NCBI RefSeq assembly: GCF_026241155.1
Contig: NZ_JAPFGP010000032.1
Location: 1 to 38,277 of the forward strand
DNA from: Paucibacter sp. PLA-PC-4
Lineage (GTDB): Bacteria; Pseudomonadota; Gammaproteobacteria; Burkholderiales; Burkholderiaceae_C
DNA length: 38,277 nt
Direction: 5' to 3'
Shown: piece by piece, positions 10,238-18,986 of the stretch
How positions within the stretch are numbered: the stretch's first letter is position 1
Layout of the letters: the number at the start of each line of letters is the position of its first letter
Position numbers and translations under genes: made by a program
Notes under the pieces: generated by a model
Databases searched by the model: none
What the model was told of the DNA's origin: nothing
What the model saw: the letters and a program-made list of their open reading frames with translations, nothing else

Positions 10238-11112
10238 CAGGACACTCCCTCGTACCAGCGGAGCTTGCGGCGCAAGGTCGCGTAATAGCTCCAGCCTTGC
10301 GGATGCAAAAAGCAAACCTTGTGGGCCGAGCGGCGCACCGTGATGCGGTCGCCGTGCAGGAGGCTGGCCAGGCTTTGCATATCAAAATTGACGCTGGCAT
10401 CGCGGCCGGCCACGATCTCCAGCCTCACCTCGCCCGTGTCGGGCAGCACGATGGGGCGGTTCGAAAGTGCATGCGAGGCAATCGGCACCAGAACCCAGCC
10501 CGCGATGCTGGGATGCAGGATCGGCCCGCCAGAGGACAGCGAGTAGGCGGTCGATCCGGTAGGCGAGGCGACGATCACGCCGTCCGCCCGCATATTGGCA
10601 ACGAACTCGTCGCCCACGTCGACCTTGATCTCCACCATGCTGGCCGTCGCACCCCGGCTGACCACCACATCATTGAGGGCAAGGCCCGAAAAGATCACCT
10701 CGCCGTCGCGCCAGACTGCGCCTTCCAGCATCGCGCGCTGCTCCATCTCGAAGTCGCCGGCGAGTATCGGCGCCAGCGCCTCGCGGAACTTCTCAACCGA
10801 AATGTCGGTGATGAAGCCCAGCCTGCCCTGGTTGATCCCCACCAGCGGCGTGCCGTAGCGGGCCATCTCGCGGGCAAAGCCCAGCATCGTGCCGTCGCCG
10901 CCGACGACGATTGCCAAGTCGCAGCGTGCGCCCATCTCCTCGTTGGACAGGGCTTCGAAGTCGGTAATGCCGGTGTTCAGCGCGGTGTCGCGCTCCAGCG
11001 AGACCTCCAGCCCCAGGCCGGTCACGAAGTCGGCGATCTCCTCCAGCACCGGGCGGATACCCCGGGCCTGATGCTTGCCCACGATCGCGACATGTTGAAA
11101 ACGCTTGGCCAT
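10237..11112 (-). CDS. nadK: NAD kinase
   Basis: It phosphorylates NAD to NADP. The 291-residue product has the GGDG motif ([13 protein letters not shown], about residues 70-82), [18 protein letters not shown] (the NE/D motif) and the glycine-rich [16 protein letters not shown] that binds the nucleotide. It is the first gene of a nadK-recN-rapZ operon and is divergent from hrcA, with only about 70 bases between the start codons, so the promoters of the two transcripts must be closely packed. Confidence 0.96.
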   Translation of the reverse strand: MAKRFQHVAIVGKHQARGIRPVLEEIADFVTGLGLEVSLERDTALNTGITDFEALSNEEMGARCDLAIVVGGDGTMLGFAREMARYGTPLVGINQGRLGFITDISVEKFREALAPILAGDFEMEQRAMLEGAVWRDGEVIFSGLALNDVVVSRGATASMVEIKVDVGDEFVANMRADGVIVASPTGSTAYSLSSGGPILHPSIAGWVLVPIASHALSNRPIVLPDTGEVRLEIVAGRDASVNFDMQSLASLLHGDRITVRRSAHKVCFLHPQGWSYYATLRRKLRWYEGVS

Positions 11113-11146
11113 GCGCAGAATTACACCACAGCGATGTGAACACCCG

Positions 11147-11174
11147 CTGACTCGGGCGCGGTAGTCCGTACAAT
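11147..11174 (+). promoter_or_regulatory. Probable sigma-70 promoter of hrcA, leaderless
   Basis: CTGACT (11147-11152), a 16-base spacer and TACAAT (11169-11174) resemble -35 and -10 boxes. The -10 ends 7 bases before ATG 11182, so transcription would begin at or next to that ATG. No Shine-Dalgarno precedes either candidate start. Confidence 0.5.
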
Positions 11175-11181
11175 GAAAACC

Positions 11182-12207
11182 ATGCTCGACGAGCGATCCA
11201 AATCACTGCTGAAAACCCTGGTCGAACGCTATATCGCGGACGGACAGCCCGTCGGTTCGCGCACGCTTTCCAAGGCCTCTGGCCTGGAGCTGAGTCCGGC
11301 GACGATACGCAATGTGATGGCCGACCTGGAGGAGCTGGGCCTGATCGCCAGCCCGCACACCAGCGCCGGCCGGATCCCGACCGCGCGTGGCTATCGGCTG
11401 TTCGTCGACACCATGCTGACGGCCCAGCCCGCCTCCATCGTCGGCGCCGACCTGAGGCCCATCGAGTCCTCGCAACTGCAGCCCGATCAGCCACAGCGCG
11501 TGATCGCCAGCGCTGCCCAGCTGCTGTCCAATCTGTCCAGCTTCGTTGGCGTCGTCACCGCGCCGCGCAAGCCCAGCGTGTTCCACCACATCGAGTTTCT
11601 GCGTCTGGGCGAACGCCGGGTGCTGGTCATCATGGTCTCGCCCGACGGCGATGTGCAGAACCGCGTGATCTTCACCGCTCAAGACCTGACCCAGCCTGAG
11701 CTCGCCGAGGCCAGCAACCGGCTCAATGCCCACTATGCCGGGCTGAGTCTGGAGGCGGTGCGCGAGCGCATCAAGAGCGAGGTTGACGCACTGCGCGGCG
11801 AGATCGGCCGGCTGATGAGCGCGGCCGTGCAGGTCGGCACTGAGGCGCTGGAGCATGAGGAGGAGCGTGTCGTCATCTCCGGCGAGCGCAATCTTCTGAC
11901 GATGCAGGACTTCAGCAACGATATGGGCAGCCTGCGCCGCCTGTTCGATGTGTTCGAGCAGAAGACCCAGTTGATGCGCCTGCTCGATGTCTCCAGCCGC
12001 GCCGAGGGCGTGCGCATCTACATCGGCGGCGAGAGCCAGGTTGTGCCCTTCGAGGAACTGTCCATCGTTTCCGCCCCCTACGAGGTCGACGGCCAGGTGG
12101 TCGGCACCCTCGGCGTGATCGGCCCCACCCGCATGGCCTACGACCGCATGATCCAGATCGTCGACATCACCTCGCGGATGGTGACGAACGCGCTGTCGCA
12201 GAAGTAG
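11182..12207 (+). CDS. hrcA: Heat-inducible transcription repressor HrcA
   Basis: HrcA represses chaperone genes by binding CIRCE operators. The 341-residue product has the N-terminal winged-helix DNA-binding domain ([21 protein letters not shown], residues about 27-47; then [17 protein letters not shown]) and the GAF-like dimer domain to the C-terminus ([22 protein letters not shown]). I choose the second ATG (MLDERSK), which matches the family start as I know it and lies just past a -10 box; an ATG at 11173 would lie inside that box. No CIRCE-like inverted repeat is apparent near the gene. Confidence 0.93.
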   Translation: MLDERSKSLLKTLVERYIADGQPVGSRTLSKASGLELSPATIRNVMADLEELGLIASPHTSAGRIPTARGYRLFVDTMLTAQPASIVGADLRPIESSQLQPDQPQRVIASAAQLLSNLSSFVGVVTAPRKPSVFHHIEFLRLGERRVLVIMVSPDGDVQNRVIFTAQDLTQPELAEASNRLNAHYAGLSLEAVRERIKSEVDALRGEIGRLMSAAVQVGTEALEHEEERVVISGERNLLTMQDFSNDMGSLRRLFDVFEQKTQLMRLLDVSSRAEGVRIYIGGESQVVPFEELSIVSAPYEVDGQVVGTLGVIGPTRMAYDRMIQIVDITSRMVTNALSQK

Positions 12208-12241
12208 AGCGCATATCGGACAGAGACCGCAGCCGCGCCTA

Positions 12242-12247
12242 TACAAT
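12242..12247 (+). promoter_or_regulatory. Possible -10 box for the downstream tRNA
   Basis: TACAAT lies 36 bases before the tRNA gene, in the gap after hrcA. A -35-like CGGACA at 12217-12222 is 19 bases upstream, longer than optimal, so the assignment is weak. Confidence 0.35.
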
Positions 12248-12282
12248 GCGCGGCTTCCGGTGCAAGGCCGGTACTCCCCAGG

Positions 12283-12359
12283 GGGCCGTTAGCTCAGTTG
12301 GTTAGAGCAGAGGACTCATAATCCTTTGGTCGCAGGTTCAAGTCCTGCACGGCCTACCA
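12283..12359 (+). tRNA. tRNA with CAT anticodon (tRNA-Ile2 or tRNA-Met)
   Basis: A 77-base cloverleaf with acceptor GGGCCGT/ACGGCCT, encoded CCA and anticodon loop CTCATAA. The base pairs C4-G69 and C5-G68, and the segments CTCATAATC and GGTTCAAGTCC, resemble E. coli tRNA-Ile2, whose CAT is modified to lysidine by TilS; it is not an initiator (no C1xA72, no G-rich anticodon stem). The first pair is a G-T wobble. Elongator Met remains possible. It marks the switch from core genes to a decayed accessory stretch. Confidence 0.92.
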
Positions 12360-12961
12360 CCCTATAAGCATGGGGGCACACCTCATCTTCTCGCTTGCGA
12401 ATTGGCATGGCTTGCTCCAACATTGTTGAGTGACGGCAGCGCCATGGGAAACGTCGAAGTTGGCGTCGATCTCACAAACGGGATGCGCATCGCTGCGCTC
12501 GCCAATGTCGCCGACGATTCCCGGACCATGCTGATTAACGGGCTCGCACAAGCCCGCACCAATGGTCGGTCGGTCATCTCGGCGCTGCCGTCCACCTTGT
12601 AGCGCAAAGACTGTTTGTTTGCGAACGCCTGGCCCGCGACAGCGGGGTTGGGAGTCTGATTAGAAGCTTGCCTCAGACGGCGGCTTGATGACCGACTTTT
12701 TGGCGGGTTCGCAGCGCGCCACATCGACGACAAGCTTTGCCACAAGCCCGTGTAGTTCTGTGGCTCCCTGCGCAATTGTTCCCTTCCGGATGCACTCAGG
12801 GCCATGCCCCGAGACCCTTGGTTTGGTTCATCCCCGTGCATTAACCAGATAGTTGCGATGGCCCCGTCGATGCCAGCCTGGCTGATGAAGCTGTAGGGAG
12901 GAGTCAATCACGCAGCCATAGAGGATTTCTGACGTTGGAAATCGTTTCCTACTGGGGCACT
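12360..12961 (+). other. Non-genic stretch after the tRNA, possible gene remnant
   Basis: No convincing intact gene. A short open frame at about 12402-12602 ends in a plausible protein-like tail (VGVDLTNGMRIAALANVADD) without a good start or ribosome-binding site, and the opposite strand is also open (12383-12907) but low-complexity. I read it as eroded DNA next to a tRNA, a common insertion site. Confidence 0.4.
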
Positions 12962-12993
12962 GGTGAAATTTGATCTTTACGTCAAATTTCACC
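12962..12993. promoter_or_regulatory. Perfect palindrome, probable HipB-type operator
   Basis: Two perfect 12-base arms (GGTGAAATTTGA and its complement) flank an 8-base spacer. It lies 32 bases before the hipB-like remnant. E. coli HipB operators also have two half-sites separated by 8 bases, although with different sequence. The AT-rich site stands out against the GC-rich surroundings. Confidence 0.55.
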
Positions 12994-13024
12994 TGTCTCA
13001 TCAATAAATTGACGCAAACATCAA

Positions 13025-13285
13025 TTGCAGACTCTTCAAGAGCTAGTTGCAGCTGTCGCTGCCCGTCGTCGGGCACTGGGCCTACAGTAGGGAGCTGTGG
13101 CTGTCCACGTAGGCATCACTGCTGAAACGCTGTCGCGCTTCGAGCGCGGGCGGGCGGCAGAGTTTGGTGCGCGCAAACTTCTGGCGGTCCTGGCCGTGCT
13201 TGGCATGGAGCTGGAACTCTTGGCTATCGGGCAGTCCGGCACCCTGGATGAATTGCGTCGCGAGCGTAACGAGGCCAAAGCTTGA
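13025..13285 (+). pseudogene. HipB-like XRE antitoxin, interrupted by a stop codon
   Basis: In one frame from a TTG at 13025 the translation reads QTLQELVAAVAARRRALGL, then an in-frame TAG at 13088-13090, then continues GAVAVHVGITAETLSRFERG and ends EFGARKLLAVLAVLGMELE. This is the arrangement of short XRE/HipB antitoxins, with the stop falling where the first helix-turn-helix helix should begin (a CAG to TAG change would explain it). Only reinitiation at GTG 13097 could give product, lacking the first helices. The stop overlaps the start of a HipA-like remnant, as in hipBA operons. Confidence 0.65.
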
Positions 13286-13320
13286 AGCTCAGCGTCTACG
13301 TCCTGGGGCGTGATGTTGCC
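13282..13320 (+). pseudogene. HipA-like toxin, only the first 13 codons left
   Basis: Starting at a TTG that overlaps the hipB stop (TTGA), the frame reads LKLSVYVLGRDVA, a typical HipA-family N-terminus, and then loses all resemblance at about 13320, where an oppositely oriented patatin remnant begins. The kinase body is missing. This is inference from a short stretch, but the position and overlap are what a hipBA operon would show. Confidence 0.5.
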
Positions 13321-13334
13321 TACCAAAAATTATG

Positions 13335-13755
13335 TCTTCGAGTCGAGGACTCGCCCGGCCAGGCGAGCCCTCGGCGAGCAGTACCGCGTCGCCGCCGTTC
13401 AGCTTTGTAGCGACCACGGTGAATTGGCGCGGGCGTGCTTCGATCGCAGCTCCCACCGTCAGCATGTTGATCCAGCTCGCGATGCGGTCGCCGCGCGTGA
13501 CGCTGCTGGTGCTGGATGTGAAGTCGATCAGCGAGGCCGGCTTTTGGTCTCCGGCGATGGCTTAGATCTGGGTGGTCGACAGGCCGCTGGCGTAGGTCGC
13601 CCCAACACCGCTCGCGCACAGCTCCCGACAGCGGTGTTGGGCTGTATGCCTGCTTCCACCGGAGCGCGCAGGGCGCCAAGGTGCGCAAAGCCGTGCAGGC
13701 CGCCGCCGCGAAGAATCAATGCGGCGCTCTGCCGTCGTCGATCTGCGTTGCTCAC
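13335..13755 (-). pseudogene. Patatin-like phospholipase, degenerate fragment
   Basis: The minus strand reads ALILRGGGLHGFAHLGALRA, the patatin oxyanion-hole region, then GIQPNTAVGSCARAV where the GxSxG nucleophile elbow should be; Ser is replaced by Cys and the last Gly by Arg. A one-base loss in the G run just after it shifts frame to GATYASGLSTTQI, followed by an in-frame TAA, then AIAGDQKPASLIDFTSS and RPRQFTVVATKLNGGDAVLL, again patatin-like. The 3' end is lost at the junction with the hipA remnant. The gene is dead on several counts. Confidence 0.7.
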
Positions 13756-13918
13756 CGGCGCGACGTCGGTTAGCAGGCGGGGCTCAATGCCGACGGGGCC
13801 CCGTCGCGATTGCTGGCGCAGCCGAAGATGTCAAGCGCTGACGGGAGCTGGCGACCAGCGTGCCGACGACGGTGAATCGAGATGCCATCATCAGCTCTAC
13901 GTGGGGCGCTACGGCGAG

Positions 13919-14662
13919 TCAGGCCGCGTCGGCCAGGGCGACGGCGTCCGCCCCGGCTGCAAAGCGCAGGCGTTCCGAGGTGTCGTTGGCGGCCTGCCAG
14001 ACCACCTTAGCCACGTCCTGCTCGGTCGTGACGGCCGCCGGCTGGGCGAATGCCGCGAAGATGGGTCCGGCGAAGGGCACGTAGGCCTCCGGGATCAGTC
14101 CCTGGATGCGCGCAGCCCCGTTCTCAGCGAAACGGGTGGTAGGGGCATAGCCCGGTTCGACAAGCTTGACTCGCACATCGAAGGCTGCAAGTTCGAAGGC
14201 CAACGAGCCGGTCAGTCCGGTGATTGCGGTCTTGCTGGCCGTGTACACGCCGGCCAGGGGCATCGGCGCCAGGGTCACGCTGGACGTTACGTTGACAATG
14301 ACGCCCGCGCGACGCTGGCGGAATTGCGGGATGACGGCTTGCATCATGGCCATCACGCCAAAGGTGTTGGTCTCAAACACCTCGCGTGCCATGTCCAGCG
14401 ACGTCGCCTCGAAGGCGCCCACGACGCCGATGCCGGCATTGTTGACCAGCACGTCAATGGGGCCGGCGGCCGCGATGGCCGCTGCAATGCTGTCTGGCTT
14501 GGTTACATCGAGTGCCAGCAGGCGCAGGCGGTCCGACGCCGGCAGGAGATCGGCGCGGGGTGTGCGCATGGTGGCGATGACACACCAACCCTGAGCGAGA
14601 AAATGGCGTGCGATTTCAAGGCCGTAGCCCGAGGAGCAGCCGGTGATCAGTACGGTTTTCAT
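13919..14662 (-). CDS. Short-chain dehydrogenase/reductase (SDR) family
   Basis: A 247-residue classical SDR. Seen: cofactor-binding TGCSSGYG (residues 7-14; the Gly-x3-Gly-x-Gly pattern), NNAGIG near 93, catalytic Ser in NVTSSVTLAP near 138 and the YTASK active site near 155. The acceptor is unknown; the overall pattern resembles SDRs often annotated as oxidoreductases acting on small carbonyls. It is divergent from an AraC-type regulator across a 119-base gap, a common arrangement in which the regulator controls the enzyme. Confidence 0.9.
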   Translation of the reverse strand: MKTVLITGCSSGYGLEIARHFLAQGWCVIATMRTPRADLLPASDRLRLLALDVTKPDSIAAAIAAAGPIDVLVNNAGIGVVGAFEATSLDMAREVFETNTFGVMAMMQAVIPQFRQRRAGVIVNVTSSVTLAPMPLAGVYTASKTAITGLTGSLAFELAAFDVRVKLVEPGYAPTTRFAENGAARIQGLIPEAYVPFAGPIFAAFAQPAAVTTEQDVAKVVWQAANDTSERLRFAAGADAVALADAA

Positions 14663-14781
14663 ATCGAGGCCCTTGTGATGGGGTTAAAGAAGACCTCACG
14701 ATACCGATGTGAAACCGGACTCGATACAGTTGAATATCCTATTTTGTTTAGCCATCGTCCAGTCCATGGAAGATTCGAGCC

Positions 14782-15693
14782 ATGAGTGACCCGCTCGCGG
14801 AGGTAGTCCGGCTGATGCGGCCTCGCGCTGTCTTTGCCAACCTCATCAGCGGCAAGGGCGAGTGGGCGGTGCGCTACGCCGAATATGGCCAGCCCAGCTT
14901 CTGCATCATGTTGGAGGGCAGCTGCCTGCTGGCGGTTAACGGGCACGAGCCGCTGACGCTCAGCGCCGGCGACTTCGTGCTCCTGCCGTCTACCCCGCCG
15001 TTCACGATCTCCAGCTTCGGTCCCGCGCCGACCGTTCATATCGACCCCAAGCTCGTGCCCGGTGGCAATGGCGAGCGGCGCCACGGCGAGCTGGACGGCG
15101 AGCCGGACATGCGCTCGCTGGGTGGCGCCTTCCTGTTCGACGGCGCCGACCCCAAGCTGCTCGTTGCCCTGCTGCCGCGGGTGGTCCACGTGAAAGGGTC
15201 GCAACGGCTGGCCCAGCTGGTGCCCATGGTGGGCGAGGAGTACGAAGACCCGAAGCCGGGCAAGGACCTCATGCTGTCGCATCTCGTCGGCATGCTGCTC
15301 ATCGAAGCGATGCGCTGGACGACAGCGGGAAGTGCGCCTCCCGGTCTGCTGCGCGGGCTGGGGGATGTGCGTCTGGCTCCGGTTCTCCAGCACTTGCACG
15401 CGGATGTGGCTCGCCCCTGGACCGTGGCTCAAATGGCAGAAATCGCCGCACTGTCCCGCTCGGCATTTTTCGAACGCTTTACACGTACCGTGGGCACCGC
15501 ACCGATGGACTATCTGCTCGGCTGGCGCATGGAGATTGCCAAGGGTCTGCTGAGCAAGGATCGCTTGGCCGTCGCCGAGGTAGCCGAACGCGTCGGATAT
15601 GGCTCGACGAGCAGCTTCAGCGTGGCCTTCTCCCGGCATGTCGGGCAATCACCCAGTCGCTATTCACAAGGAGACAGGGAGTCTGGCGGATAG
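14782..15693 (+). CDS. AraC-family regulator with N-terminal cupin
   Basis: A 303-residue regulator. Residues about 8-190 form a cupin-type sensory domain of the AraC N-terminal family (QPSFCIMLEGSCLLAVNG, LSAGDFVLLPSTPPF), and residues about 200-297 the two helix-turn-helix motifs (WTVAQMAEIAALSRSAFFERF; VAEVAERVGYGSTSSFSVAF, then the terminal VGQSPSRY). It is divergent from the SDR gene and likely regulates it and itself. The inducer cannot be told from sequence. Confidence 0.92.
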   Translation: MSDPLAEVVRLMRPRAVFANLISGKGEWAVRYAEYGQPSFCIMLEGSCLLAVNGHEPLTLSAGDFVLLPSTPPFTISSFGPAPTVHIDPKLVPGGNGERRHGELDGEPDMRSLGGAFLFDGADPKLLVALLPRVVHVKGSQRLAQLVPMVGEEYEDPKPGKDLMLSHLVGMLLIEAMRWTTAGSAPPGLLRGLGDVRLAPVLQHLHADVARPWTVAQMAEIAALSRSAFFERFTRTVGTAPMDYLLGWRMEIAKGLLSKDRLAVAEVAERVGYGSTSSFSVAFSRHVGQSPSRYSQGDRESGG

Positions 15694-16015
15694 CCCAACT
15701 TCGGTTCTGCAGCGGCAGCGGCCGCTCGACGTTGGGCAACCTAGACGTGGCCTGGGCGCGAGATTGGGCGCCGGTCAGCGGTCATTGGCGAGGGCCGGCA
15801 ATCGACCCGTTGCAGGCGTTCGTCCTCCCGAACTCTCTGTCGGAAAGCTGCCGGTCAACGTGGATATTCAGCGTGTGGCGAAGCTGTTCGCTGCAAAACA
15901 CGGCTAGCCGGTGCAACCGTTCGATACTTCCGCCGCCACCCCGATTCATCCCCAACTATGGGGTTGACGCCCACCTCCTCCGATTGCACTTTCCGCCATT
16001 GACCGGAGGAATACT
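15694..16015. other. Intergenic stretch carrying a dispersed repeat
   Basis: No gene recognised. It contains one copy (15775-15824) of a roughly 50-base element that recurs inverted at 19293-19341. Just before the next gene a strong GGAGGA ribosome-binding site is present. Confidence 0.6.
15775..15824 (+). repeat. Dispersed intergenic repeat, copy 1
   Basis: The core TCAGCGGTCATT, then AGGGCCGGC, ATCGACCC and TTCG is shared with the copy at 19293-19341 on the other strand. I recall similar sequences between genes in many proteobacteria, but its origin is not known to me. Confidence 0.6.
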
Positions 16016-16903
16016 GTGCCTACCAGACGTCACATCATGATCGGATGCGTTGCCGCACTGGCAAAGCCTGAGCGCGCGCAACCCTTTGGGAACGATCAAC
16101 CGGCTTTGTTGATCATTGACGGCCCTGCAGGCGACATTGAAGACACGGTGGCCCGACGAATCGGCCCTCAGTTGCTCATCCCGTTGAAACGCCGCGCGAT
16201 CCAGTATCAAATCAGCACGGGGGAGGGCGGGGTCATTACTGTCAAGAATAGCGCCCGGGATGGCTCCACGCTCCTGATTACCAATGACGCGGCCATTGCG
16301 TTTCGACAAAAGTTAACACCGATCGCGCGGATCGTCTCCGTGCCTTACGTACTCGTCACTACCAAAGGGCTGACCCTCAAGTCGCTTGCCGACATCAAGG
16401 GCGGCCCCGAAGTCCTTCTCCTTGGACGCCAGGCGCCCCGGATCTTGGCCGGGCTCCGATTGCCGGCTTTCAGTGTTAGACGTTCCGCGCAGAGCCCGAT
16501 TGATGACGTCTTGCGCCTCGTTGCATCCGGCAAAAAAACAGTGGCCATAGTGCCCAAGCCCCTGGTAGTCGCTTCCTATATGCTCCCGGCCATACAGATC
16601 CATGAAGCATCAGACTTCAAGCTGGACCGACCTGGCACTGCTTTCGGGTTCGTCGGGCTGTTCGGGCCGCCAGAGATGCCGAAGGGTGTCATTGAAAGCC
16701 TCGAATCGGCAACGAAGAAGGCGACGGAGGACTCGCAGTTCAAGAAAGATATGGATCGCTTGGGTCTGGTTGCCGATTTCGCTGCTTCCACGGATTTTCG
16801 CAAGCAGCTGGAAGCTACCTACTCGGTAAACCAGGACTCCTGCAAGAAGAAGGATACCTGCGAGGCTGACAATCAATGCCCTCGTCCCTGCCCGACCAGT
16901 TAA
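16016..16903 (+). CDS. Bug-type (TctC-like) solute-binding protein
   Basis: The 295-residue product resembles periplasmic Bug/TctC receptors, a family much expanded in Burkholderiales and usually binding carboxylates. Family-like points are VARRIGPQLL..RRAIQYQISTGEGG near residues 44-70, DGSTLLITND, the PIARIVSVPYVLVTT stretch, IKGGPEVLLLG and the C-terminal FGPPEMPKGVIESLESATKKA. The N-terminus (TRRHIMIGCVAALA) is a short, weak signal. The tail adds an unusual Cys/Lys-rich end. Start is a GTG with GGAGGA five bases upstream. No permease genes are nearby, so it is an orphan receptor. Confidence 0.75.
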   Translation: MPTRRHIMIGCVAALAKPERAQPFGNDQPALLIIDGPAGDIEDTVARRIGPQLLIPLKRRAIQYQISTGEGGVITVKNSARDGSTLLITNDAAIAFRQKLTPIARIVSVPYVLVTTKGLTLKSLADIKGGPEVLLLGRQAPRILAGLRLPAFSVRRSAQSPIDDVLRLVASGKKTVAIVPKPLVVASYMLPAIQIHEASDFKLDRPGTAFGFVGLFGPPEMPKGVIESLESATKKATEDSQFKKDMDRLGLVADFAASTDFRKQLEATYSVNQDSCKKKDTCEADNQCPRPCPTS

Positions 16904-16913
16904 CGGGAGTCTC

Positions 16914-17468
16914 ATGGCATCTGCAGCGCTCGCGAGGATCAAAGGGGTGTGGGCCTGGGCCGGCACGAACAAGGACCAGCTGACGCTCCTGCTGGCCTTG
17001 GTCGCCGGGGTGGTTACGCTGCTGCAATACACGTCAGCGGTTGACGATGCGCGCAGCAAAGAGACCCTCAAGTACGTCGATCGATCGCAGTCCGAGCACA
17101 TCGGTAAGGCGCATACGACGCTGAATGCCGTGATGCTGGACAAGGCGTTGCGCGACGAGTTCGACAAGAAGCTGATCGCCGCCCTCAAGCCGCCCCACGA
17201 ACTCAGCGCCCTTGATGCTTTTGTGTCCAAGCATGGGCTGCGCGAGCACGTACTTACGCTTGTCGACCTCTACATGAACCTCGCCGGATGCGTCAAGGCG
17301 GGCGTCTGCGACGAGAAGCTCGCCTGCGACTTCTTTGTCAGCGACATCACAGGCCTGAACAACACTTACCGCCCCCTGTTTGAGAAGATTTGGAAGGAGC
17401 GATCAGGACAGAACTACATGGACGGGCCGATGCAGTTCGTGAAGACCTGCAATCGTCATGCGAAGTGA
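16914..17468 (+). CDS. Single-pass membrane protein, function unknown
   Basis: A 184-residue protein with one membrane segment near residues 20-40 (LTLLLALVAGVVTLLQY), a long helical stretch after it and several cysteines late in the sequence (AGCVKAGVCDEKLACDFF, and KTCNRH at the end). The family is not recognised. GGGAG lies six bases before the ATG, and the gene follows the Bug-like gene by 10 bases, so the two are probably co-transcribed. Confidence 0.7.
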   Translation: MASAALARIKGVWAWAGTNKDQLTLLLALVAGVVTLLQYTSAVDDARSKETLKYVDRSQSEHIGKAHTTLNAVMLDKALRDEFDKKLIAALKPPHELSALDAFVSKHGLREHVLTLVDLYMNLAGCVKAGVCDEKLACDFFVSDITGLNNTYRPLFEKIWKERSGQNYMDGPMQFVKTCNRHAK

Positions 17469-17849
17469 CGACTAAGATCGACAAAACGATTCTCCCACCT
17501 GACGGCCTGCGCGCCTCAACCGGCGCTTCCAGGACCAGGCTTTGGATGATGATTACCATCCATGTTCGACTGCGGCTCGAACATGGCTAGCCAAGATGCC
17601 CAGAAGCTGCCTGCGGCGGCCGGCTGCTCCTGGCCGGGTGCGGGTGCCCGCTCCGCCAACGTCATCGCCTGAGAGCAGTCGCTCAAAGATCGCGTCCTGA
17701 ACGGCCGCTTCAGGGCGAGCAATTCCGAAAGCTGGCGGGCTCGACCCGGCCACGAGCGGGTGCTTGCGAACGGCAGCTTCGCCGTCGCCTGCTGAACGTC
17801 CACAGCGCTGAGTCGCAGCGGCATGTGGGTGCAGTGTCCTCTGCCCACG
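17469..17849. other. Intergenic stretch without recognised features
   Basis: Between two convergent genes. A 110-codon minus-strand frame covers much of it but has no motif, ribosome-binding site or coherent composition, so I do not call it. No clear terminator hairpin was found. Confidence 0.5.
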
Positions 17850-18968
17850 TCAGAGCACGCGCCGTGCGCCAGGCACTTTCAGAAGCATCGCCGCCACCAT
17901 GAAAGATGCGAGCACGCCGGCGCTACCGATGACCGCAAACTTAATGAGCGGCGGCAGCGGCCAGTTCGCCGACGCCACTGCGAGCGCGACCAGAATCGGC
18001 GCGTGCACGATAAACGCGCCATAGGCCTGGCCGCTCCACGCCTGCCAGTGGGCGCTCGGCCGATTGAAGCGCGCTCGGAAGACCACCAGCAGCCCAGCGA
18101 TGATCCCCCAGGCGACCATAGGCTCCCAGAACGCATACACCACTGCGGGCATGCCGAGACCGCCGCTGAAGTTGACAGGCTTGCCTTCGAGTCCGCCGGC
18201 CAGGGCCGCTGCCACAAAAAGGATCGGCATCGTGGCCAGCGTCACCCAGCCCCACTTTACGGCCTTCCGTCGATCCACACGCTCAAGCCAGCGGTGCCGC
18301 CATGCCATGGCGCCGAGCCCGAAGAGAAAGACGTAGGAGGCGAAGTAACCCAGTTGCAGGCCGAACACGTCCTGCCCGACGGGCACGACTTGCCGCAGCG
18401 CCAGCGCGGCCGCACCTACCGTGATCGCCGCGGCCAGCCATGCCAGGGACGAGGGCAACGCCCGTGCAGGGTCGGGCGCGGGTTCGGGCCGAACGAGGCG
18501 CCAGCCCACGAAAGCCAGCGAGAAGATCAGCAGACCCCATGCGAACCACAGCGGGCCGATCACGAAGGTGCCCCCGGCAAGCTGTTCAAGCCAGGCGTCG
18601 GCAAAGCCGCGGCCTGCCCGAACGTCGGCCAGCGCCACCGTCAGCGGACCCAGGACGAAGCCGAAGACCAGCAGCGGCAGACCCAGCCGCAACACGCGGT
18701 CGCGCGCGAAGGCGCGCAAGCCCTTGCGTGCCAGCGACGCCGGGGTGAAATAGCCTGCGAGGAGGAAGAACATGCCCATGAAGAACGACTGGTTCACGGC
18801 GCAGAACATCGTCAACAACAGGCTCGAGGCCGTGCCCGGGTCGCGAACCTCGCGGTAAAACCAACCCCCGCTGCCGCCATAGGTGATGGCCGTGTGGTGA
18901 AGGATCACCAGCAGGGTCAGCACCACGCGCAGGCGATCGATGAAGTCGGTGCGTTCAGCGGTCGCCAT
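17850..18968 (-). CDS. Acyltransferase-3 family membrane protein
   Basis: A 372-residue protein with about ten hydrophobic membrane segments. The N-terminal RTDFIDRLRVVLTLLVILHH contains the first-helix Arg and His typical of the acyltransferase-3 (OafB/MdoC) family, followed by FFMGMFFLLAGYFTPASL. Such proteins transfer acyl groups, often acetyl or succinyl, onto extracytoplasmic glycans; the acceptor here is unknown. A decayed CPBP protease gene ends 18 bases upstream on the same strand, so the two may once have formed an operon. Confidence 0.87.
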   Translation of the reverse strand: MATAERTDFIDRLRVVLTLLVILHHTAITYGGSGGWFYREVRDPGTASSLLLTMFCAVNQSFFMGMFFLLAGYFTPASLARKGLRAFARDRVLRLGLPLLVFGFVLGPLTVALADVRAGRGFADAWLEQLAGGTFVIGPLWFAWGLLIFSLAFVGWRLVRPEPAPDPARALPSSLAWLAAAITVGAAALALRQVVPVGQDVFGLQLGYFASYVFLFGLGAMAWRHRWLERVDRRKAVKWGWVTLATMPILFVAAALAGGLEGKPVNFSGGLGMPAVVYAFWEPMVAWGIIAGLLVVFRARFNRPSAHWQAWSGQAYGAFIVHAPILVALAVASANWPLPPLIKFAVIGSAGVLASFMVAAMLLKVPGARRVL

Positions 18969-18986
18969 GCCTGCTCGTCGTTGGTC

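Noticed and set aside
12383-12907. Minus-strand frame of 174 codons after the tRNA
   Set aside because: No ribosome-binding site, no recognisable motif and uneven composition; treated as eroded DNA.
13310-14785. Long plus-strand frame of 491 codons
   Set aside because: It runs antisense to a clear SDR gene and through the patatin remnant; its translation has no motif and is a mirror of GC-rich codons.
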